A DNA stretch of 44,808 nt from Streptomyces hyderabadensis (GTDB lineage: Bacteria; Actinomycetota; Actinomycetes; Streptomycetales; Streptomycetaceae), in NCBI RefSeq assembly GCF_020404845.1, contig NZ_JAIOJZ010000058.1, positions 1-44,808 on the forward strand, in the 5' to 3' direction. This document shows positions 41,556-44,808 of this stretch, piece by piece. The notes under the pieces were generated by a model, which worked only from the letters and a program-made list of their open reading frames with translations, searched no databases and was not told where the DNA came from. Every line of letters starts with the position of its first letter. Position 1 is the first letter of the stretch. The position numbers were made by a program, and so were the translations under genes.

Positions 41556-41784
41556 CCCCCCGCGCCCGCCCGGCGCCCCGCGCCGGATCAAGGTCCAGCG
41601 CCGGGGGCCGCTGCTGGTGGAAGGGCCGGTGGAGGTGGAGCTGGAGGACGGCACGACGGTGTTCTCCGACCGCTTCCGGGTGGCGCTGTGCACCTGTCGG
41701 CGCAGCCGGCGCTTTCCCTGGTGCGACACCAGCCACCGCGCCCGGTCGTCCGGCGCCGGCGAGGGGCCGGGCGGGAAGGACTGA
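41536..41784 (+). CDS. CDGSH iron-sulfur domain protein
   Basis: An 82-aa protein with the zf-CDGSH signature: two Cys in CTC near residues 51-53, then the third Cys and the His in WCDTSH near 62-67. This 3-Cys/1-His set binds a [2Fe-2S] cluster that transfers electrons or clusters. The N-terminal part holds strands (RIKVQRRGPLLVEGPVEVEL) typical of bacterial stand-alone CDGSH proteins. The GTG at 41536 overlaps the methyltransferase end by 20 nt. It could supply electrons to the HDO enzyme encoded two genes upstream. Confidence 0.9.
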   Translation: MPNSPSDPPRPPGAPRRIKVQRRGPLLVEGPVEVELEDGTTVFSDRFRVALCTCRRSRRFPWCDTSHRARSSGAGEGPGGKD

Positions 41785-41820
41785 CCCCGGGCCGTGGCCG
41801 GTGGCCCCAGGGTGCGGGAG

Positions 41821-41930
41821 AGCGGCGGACGGCCCCACTCCGTCCGCCGCTCCCGGTGCGGGCCCGCGGGACCCGTACGGCGGCGCTCGCACTCCCCAGT
41901 AGCGAGCCGCCGATCACGCCGTACGGTCCC
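41821..41930. terminator. Two hairpins between convergent CDGSH and SSI genes
   Basis: AGCGGCGGACGG (41821-41832) pairs perfectly with 41840-41851, closing the plus-strand operon. A longer imperfect stem, 41868-41890 with 41902-41930 (GGGACCCGTACGGC against GCCGTACGGTCCC with one bulge, plus an inner stem), lies just beyond the SSI stop and probably ends that transcript. Confidence 0.8.
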
Positions 41931-41944
41931 GGCGGTCCCGGTCC

Positions 41945-42379
41945 TCAGAACGTGAAGACGCTCGCGCTGCCCGCGTTCTTCACGCACTCGTTGGCGAAGG
42001 TGCGTTCGTAGGAGAGGCGCCGGCCCTGCCAGACCCCGTCGAGGGTGACGACCACGGGGGCGTACTCCCGGGTGCACATCACCGAGTCGTCGGCGGCCAG
42101 GGCGCTCGGGTCACCGTGCGCGGCGCGCAGTTCGGCGCAGGCCGCGTCGGCCGCGGGGTGGGTGCCGGAGGGCGCCGGGGCGCAGGTCAGGGTGACGGCG
42201 CGCAGGGGTGTGGCGGTGGCAGCGCTCTCTCCGTGCCCCACGGTCAGCACCAGGGCCGAGGGGGCGTAGAGCGACGCGGGGGCGGTGGCCGGGGAGGCGA
42301 GGGAGGCCCCGGCGAGGGGCCCGCAGACGGCGGTGGCCGTCAGGCCCAGAGTCGCTGCCCAGCGCGCGGTGTTCCGCAT
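41945..42379 (-). CDS. Subtilisin inhibitor-like (SSI) protein with Arg at P1
   Basis: A 144-aa secreted protease inhibitor. The signal peptide MRNTARWAATLGLTATAVCG runs to about residue 33. The mature protein has LYAPSALVLTVGHGESA, LTCAPAPSGTHPAADAACAEL and WQGRRLSYERTFANECV, all hallmarks of Streptomyces SSI. Four Cys form the two family disulfides. By alignment with SSI, where the loop reads CPMVY and Met is P1, the loop here is CTREY, so P1 is Arg104 and the target should be trypsin-like. The ATG at 42379 has GGAAGG 8 nt upstream. It probably inhibits secreted proteases; the protease pair in this window is a possible but unproven target. Confidence 0.95.
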   Translation of the reverse strand: MRNTARWAATLGLTATAVCGPLAGASLASPATAPASLYAPSALVLTVGHGESAATATPLRAVTLTCAPAPSGTHPAADAACAELRAAHGDPSALAADDSVMCTREYAPVVVTLDGVWQGRRLSYERTFANECVKNAGSASVFTF

Positions 42380-42736
42380 TGTGTGCATCCTTCCGCTCGT
42401 TTCGAGGGTGGTGCCGCCCGGCCCGGTGGGTGCCGCCGCGGCGAGCGCGAGTCTGCCGAGTCCGGCACCGAAACTCATCTCGACCCCATGGGTTTCGGTA
42501 ACCTTGCGTATTGAATCAGTAGCGTGAAGTCACAGAATTAGAACGTTCCAAGTCTGGAACTGGGCGTTTCTTGATCGATTATTGAGACCGGAACTGGCCG
42601 AATGGCGTGATCCGCACCTTCGCCAATAGGCCTGAAACACCCCTGAAACAGACCCCTCGACCCTGACTCCCGCCCCCGGCATACCGGCGGGTATGGTGCC
42701 GGCAGCGCGAGCTCGACGACGAGAGGCGGACACGGA
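42380..42736. other. 357-bp divergent intergenic region with palindrome
   Basis: No gene is supported. A 16-bp palindrome, GTTCCA-AGTC-TGGAAC, lies at 42545-42560 in an AT-richer stretch (about 42500-42620), and GGAACTGG recurs at about 42556 and 42588. These are candidate regulator sites for the inhibitor gene, the oxidase gene or both. Long-range promoters for the inhibitor are likely here, about 120 to 200 nt upstream. Confidence 0.5.
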
Positions 42737-43906
42737 ATGCCGAAGCACTGGGCGGACTTCCAGTACGAGATCTACCTGAACGGCATGACGGGTGCGGTGC
42801 CTCGGCTGCCCACCGACCTGACCCGGCTGGAGGAGCTGACCGAACAACGCCTCGGCCCCGGCCCCGTCGGGTACGTCGCGGGCAGCGCGGGCGACGGCAG
42901 CACCGCCCGCGCCAACCGGGCGGCGCTGGCCAGGCGCCGGATCGTCCCGCGCATGCTGCGCGACGTGCACGAGCGCGACCTGCGGGTCGAGGTGCTGGGC
43001 CGTGACCTGCCCGCCCCGCTGGCGCTCGCGCCGGTCGGCGTCCTGTCCATCATGCATCCGGACGCGGAGCCCGCCGCCGCCCGGGCCGCCGCCGCCCAGG
43101 GCGTGCCGTACATCCTCTCCTCCGCCTCCAGCACGCCCATGGAGCAGGTCGCCGAGGCGATGGGCGACGCCGAGCGCTGGTTCCAGCTGTACTGGCCCAA
43201 GGACCGCGAGGTGGCGCGCAGTTTCCTGGACCGCGCCAAGGCGGCCGGGTACACGGCGCTGTTCGTCACGCTGGACACGCCGCTGCTGTCCTGGCGCCCG
43301 CGCGACCTCGACCAGGCGTACCTGCCGTTCCTGCACGGGGTGGGCACCGCCAACTACTTCTCGGACCCGGCCTTCCGGGCGGGTCTGGCCAAGCCCGTGC
43401 ACGAGGACCCGAACGCGGCGGTGATGCATTTCGTCGGCATGTTCTCCGATCCCGCCAAGTCCTGGCCGGACCTGGCGTTCCTGCGGGAGAACTGGGACGG
43501 TCCGATCGTCCTCAAGGGCGTGCTGCACCCGGACGACGCCCGGCTCGCCGCCGACGCCGGGATGGACGGCGTGGTCGTCTCCAACCACGGCGGCCGCCAG
43601 GTGGCCGGGTCCGTCGCGGCGGCCGACGCCCTGCCGCGCGTGGTGGAGGCGGTCGGCGACCGGCTCACCGTGCTGTTCGACAGCGGCGTCCGCACCGGCG
43701 ACGACGTCTTCAAGGCACTCGCGCTCGGTGCGCGGGCGGTACTCCTGGGCCGTCCCTACGTCTACGGGCTGGGCCTCGACGGCCAGGCCGGCGTCGAGCA
43801 CGTCATCCGCTGCCTGCTGGCCGAGCTGGACCTCACCCTGGCCCTGTCCGGACACGCCTCACCGGCCACGCCGGCCCCCGCCGACCTCGTCGAGGACCCC
43901 GGCTGA
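42737..43906 (+). CDS. FMN-dependent alpha-hydroxy-acid oxidase (lactate 2-monooxygenase-like)
   Basis: A 389-aa (S)-2-hydroxy-acid oxidase-fold flavoenzyme. FMN and substrate motifs are ALAPVGVLSIMHPDAE near residues 95-110, LSSASSTPMEQV near 127, FQLYWPKDREV near 149, the catalytic His in VSNHGGRQV near 280 and DSGVRTGDDVFKAL ... LGRPYVYGL near 315-345. The initial YEIYLNGMTG and YVAGSAGDGST resemble lactate 2-monooxygenase, which gives acetate and CO2 from lactate, so that is the most likely role. It starts at ATG 42737, with GAGAGGCGG about 10 nt upstream. It is not in an operon. Confidence 0.92.
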   Translation: MPKHWADFQYEIYLNGMTGAVPRLPTDLTRLEELTEQRLGPGPVGYVAGSAGDGSTARANRAALARRRIVPRMLRDVHERDLRVEVLGRDLPAPLALAPVGVLSIMHPDAEPAAARAAAAQGVPYILSSASSTPMEQVAEAMGDAERWFQLYWPKDREVARSFLDRAKAAGYTALFVTLDTPLLSWRPRDLDQAYLPFLHGVGTANYFSDPAFRAGLAKPVHEDPNAAVMHFVGMFSDPAKSWPDLAFLRENWDGPIVLKGVLHPDDARLAADAGMDGVVVSNHGGRQVAGSVAAADALPRVVEAVGDRLTVLFDSGVRTGDDVFKALALGARAVLLGRPYVYGLGLDGQAGVEHVIRCLLAELDLTLALSGHASPATPAPADLVEDPG

Positions 43907-43927
43907 GGGGACGACGGCGCCGTCCCC
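43907..43927. terminator. Hairpin terminator between convergent genes
   Basis: GGGGACG (43907-43913) pairs with CGTCCCC (43921-43927) around 7 nt, starting one base after the oxidase stop and ending 20 nt before the lectin gene's stop on the other strand. A short but well-placed bidirectional terminator. Confidence 0.7.
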
Positions 43928-43946
43928 TTCGGGGGTGCGGGTCCCG

Positions 43947-44651
43947 TCAGCCGCCGTCGGACACGTCCACCGCCCGCGCGCCCGGTTCGTCGGTGCGGGC
44001 GATCGACAGGGAACCCTCGGCCGTCGGCACCGGGTCGGTGCGCCAGCGCTGGGCCTCGGAGCCGTCGTGCACCTTGACGACGACGTCGGCGTCCGGGGCG
44101 GCGTCGGTGGCGGCGAGCGCGAGCAGTTGCTGTCCGCGGGGCACCAACTCCCCCCGATCGGTCAGGTCGTAGCGCACGTCGTCGCCCCGCTCGGTGCCCT
44201 CGTCGGCGCAGGTACCGAGGATGACGACACCGGCGTCCGCCCGTGAGTCCAGGCACAGGCCCGGGTCGGCGGCACTGCGCAGCAGCCCGTCGTCCTCGTG
44301 GGTCCACTGCTGGGTCCACGCCTCGGAGCACGGTGCCAGCCGGGCACCGGCCCCGGCCTTCGGCTCGCCCCGTACGTCGAGGCAGAGGTCGGCGCCGGCG
44401 TTGCGCAGCCGGGTGCGGTCCGCGGCCGTGGGCATCTGGGCCGCGTCGGGCGGTTTCGGGCGGCTCGTCGCGGACGTCTCGCCGTCCTTGTCCACGGCAC
44501 TGGTGGAGGCGGCCGGGTCGGCACCGCCGCCGTCGTAGGACCACACGCTGACCACCAGCACGATGGCCAGCACCCCGGCGGAGGCGGCGCCGAACTGCCT
44601 GAGCACCGACCGTCCGGAACGCGGCCGGCCCGGCACCGCGCGCACCGGCAC
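43947..44651 (-). CDS. Ricin B-lectin domain membrane protein
   Basis: At least 234 aa. From the GTG at 44651 an Arg-rich cytoplasmic segment leads to one membrane helix (FGAASAGVLAIVLVVSVW, about residues 20-37), then a Ser/Pro/Asp linker and a ricin-type beta-trefoil. Trefoil repeats show LCLDVRGEPKAG, QQWTHEDDGLLRSAADPGLCLDS and QRWRTDP, the QxW signatures of carbohydrate-binding lectins. The lectin is therefore outside the cell. The frame stays open upstream of 44651 to the window edge, with plausible protein sequence (RTRYSRPARATLG ...), so the true start may lie further right; no ATG or GTG is found in that stretch. Confidence 0.8.
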   Translation of the reverse strand: MPVRAVPGRPRSGRSVLRQFGAASAGVLAIVLVVSVWSYDGGGADPAASTSAVDKDGETSATSRPKPPDAAQMPTAADRTRLRNAGADLCLDVRGEPKAGAGARLAPCSEAWTQQWTHEDDGLLRSAADPGLCLDSRADAGVVILGTCADEGTERGDDVRYDLTDRGELVPRGQQLLALAATDAAPDADVVVKVHDGSEAQRWRTDPVPTAEGSLSIARTDEPGARAVDVSDGG

Positions 44652-44755
44652 CGGAATCCGGGCCAGCAGCCCGGGGCGGGCGCCGCGGTGCCGGGCGGCG
44701 CCCTTGGCGCGTGCGCCCAGCGTCGCCCGCGCCGGACGGGAGTACCTCGTCCGAC

Positions 44756-44808
44756 CAGGTACTCCACGACGATCTGCTCCTTCGAGCCGAACCGGTCGTA
44801 CAGCGTCT
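44756..44808 (-). pseudogene. Fragment of a TetR HTH domain, ends abruptly
   Basis: The minus strand encodes TLYDRFGSKEQIVVEYL, unmistakably the end of a TetR helix-turn-helix and the start of helix 4. After this the frame turns into Arg/Pro/Ala-rich sequence with no TetR resemblance, while a different frame carries the N-terminus of the lectin protein. The 5' end of the TetR gene is outside the window. The ligand-binding domain (about 140 aa) is missing here, so this is a truncated gene, a rearrangement junction or an assembly join. Confidence 0.6.

Noticed and set aside
42380..42478. Longer SSI start at 42478
   Set aside because: It would place extra residues before a normal signal peptide; the ATG at 42379 has a well-spaced ribosome site.
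42590..42610. AdpA-type site TGGCCGAATG upstream of the SSI gene
   Set aside because: It departs from the consensus TGGCSNGWWY at two positions, so I do not claim it.
44162..44767. A separate 201-aa protein on the minus strand at the right edge
   Set aside because: After the TetR fragment the frame is Arg/Pro/Cys-rich and antisense-like in composition, while the lectin frame carries recognisable protein.
1..44808. tRNA, rRNA, CRISPR arrays, insertion sequences, phage or conjugative genes
   Set aside because: I looked for tRNA T-loop words, repeat-spacer patterns, transposase sequence and terminal repeats, and saw none that hold up.

Overview
The window is chromosomal DNA of a Streptomyces-like actinomycete. 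The evidence is very high GC with third codon positions almost always G or C, frequent GTG starts and one likely TTG start. Typical Streptomyces families are also present: a subtilisin-inhibitor-like (SSI) protein, two streptogrisin-type proteases, a mycothiol-dependent formaldehyde dehydrogenase, an F420/PPOX-type protein, DUF5709, SpoIIE-type phosphatases and many orphan TetR regulators. I see no tRNA, rRNA, CRISPR array, insertion sequence or phage gene. The layout looks like ordinary chromosome carrying a few small accessory cassettes.

Layout. Positions 1-3.5 kb hold the end of a membrane SpoIIE phosphatase, two small proteins around a strong bidirectional terminator, and a polytopic GT-C-like membrane protein. 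Positions 3.6-7.7 kb hold a disaccharide module: a GH65 phosphorylase translationally coupled to a beta-phosphoglucomutase-like HAD enzyme, with a P-loop sugar/nucleoside kinase diverging from them. Positions 7.8-14 kb hold an RpiR-type regulator with an operator-like palindrome downstream, a flavin reductase/ATP-grasp pair, a TetR regulator with GAGTGCC repeats on both sides and a zinc-ribbon OB-fold protein. They also hold a frameshifted PPOX/F420 gene and a MalY/PatB-type lyase. Positions 14-21 kb hold a membrane-anchored streptogrisin-like protease, an L,D-transpeptidase, two SDR oxidoreductases (one with a frameshifted C-terminus) and the mycothiol dehydrogenase plus MBL hydrolase pair. 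Positions 21-27.5 kb hold small secreted and metabolic genes with several clear palindromic operators, and an RmlB-type dehydratase. Positions 27.5-30 kb hold a large multi-sensor SpoIIE phosphatase.

The most interesting part is 30.5-38.5 kb. A 71-aa double-glycine precursor peptide has its own Rho-independent terminator. It is followed by a tightly coupled export operon of the NHLM bacteriocin type: an HlyD-like protein, an ABC transporter with an intact C39 leader peptidase, and a second ABC transporter with an N-terminal sensor-like domain. The 48-aa core has no Cys, charged-basic or aromatic residue. It is an internal duplication rich in GxxxG spacing, and no modification enzyme is encoded nearby. 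A streptogrisin-type protease diverges from the precursor.

Immediately downstream (38.5-41.8 kb) is a Ppx/GppA phosphatase and a short overlapping operon: a 59-aa acidic protein, a haem-oxygenase-like iron oxidase (HDO), a HemK-like methyltransferase and a CDGSH Fe-S protein. This looks like a second uncharacterised cassette. The window ends with an SSI-type inhibitor with Arg at P1, an FMN-dependent alpha-hydroxy-acid oxidase, and a ricin-lectin membrane protein whose upstream side runs abruptly into a fragment of a TetR DNA-binding domain.

Three reading-frame anomalies (12.6 kb, 16.85 kb, 44.75 kb) should be checked against raw reads before being interpreted biologically.
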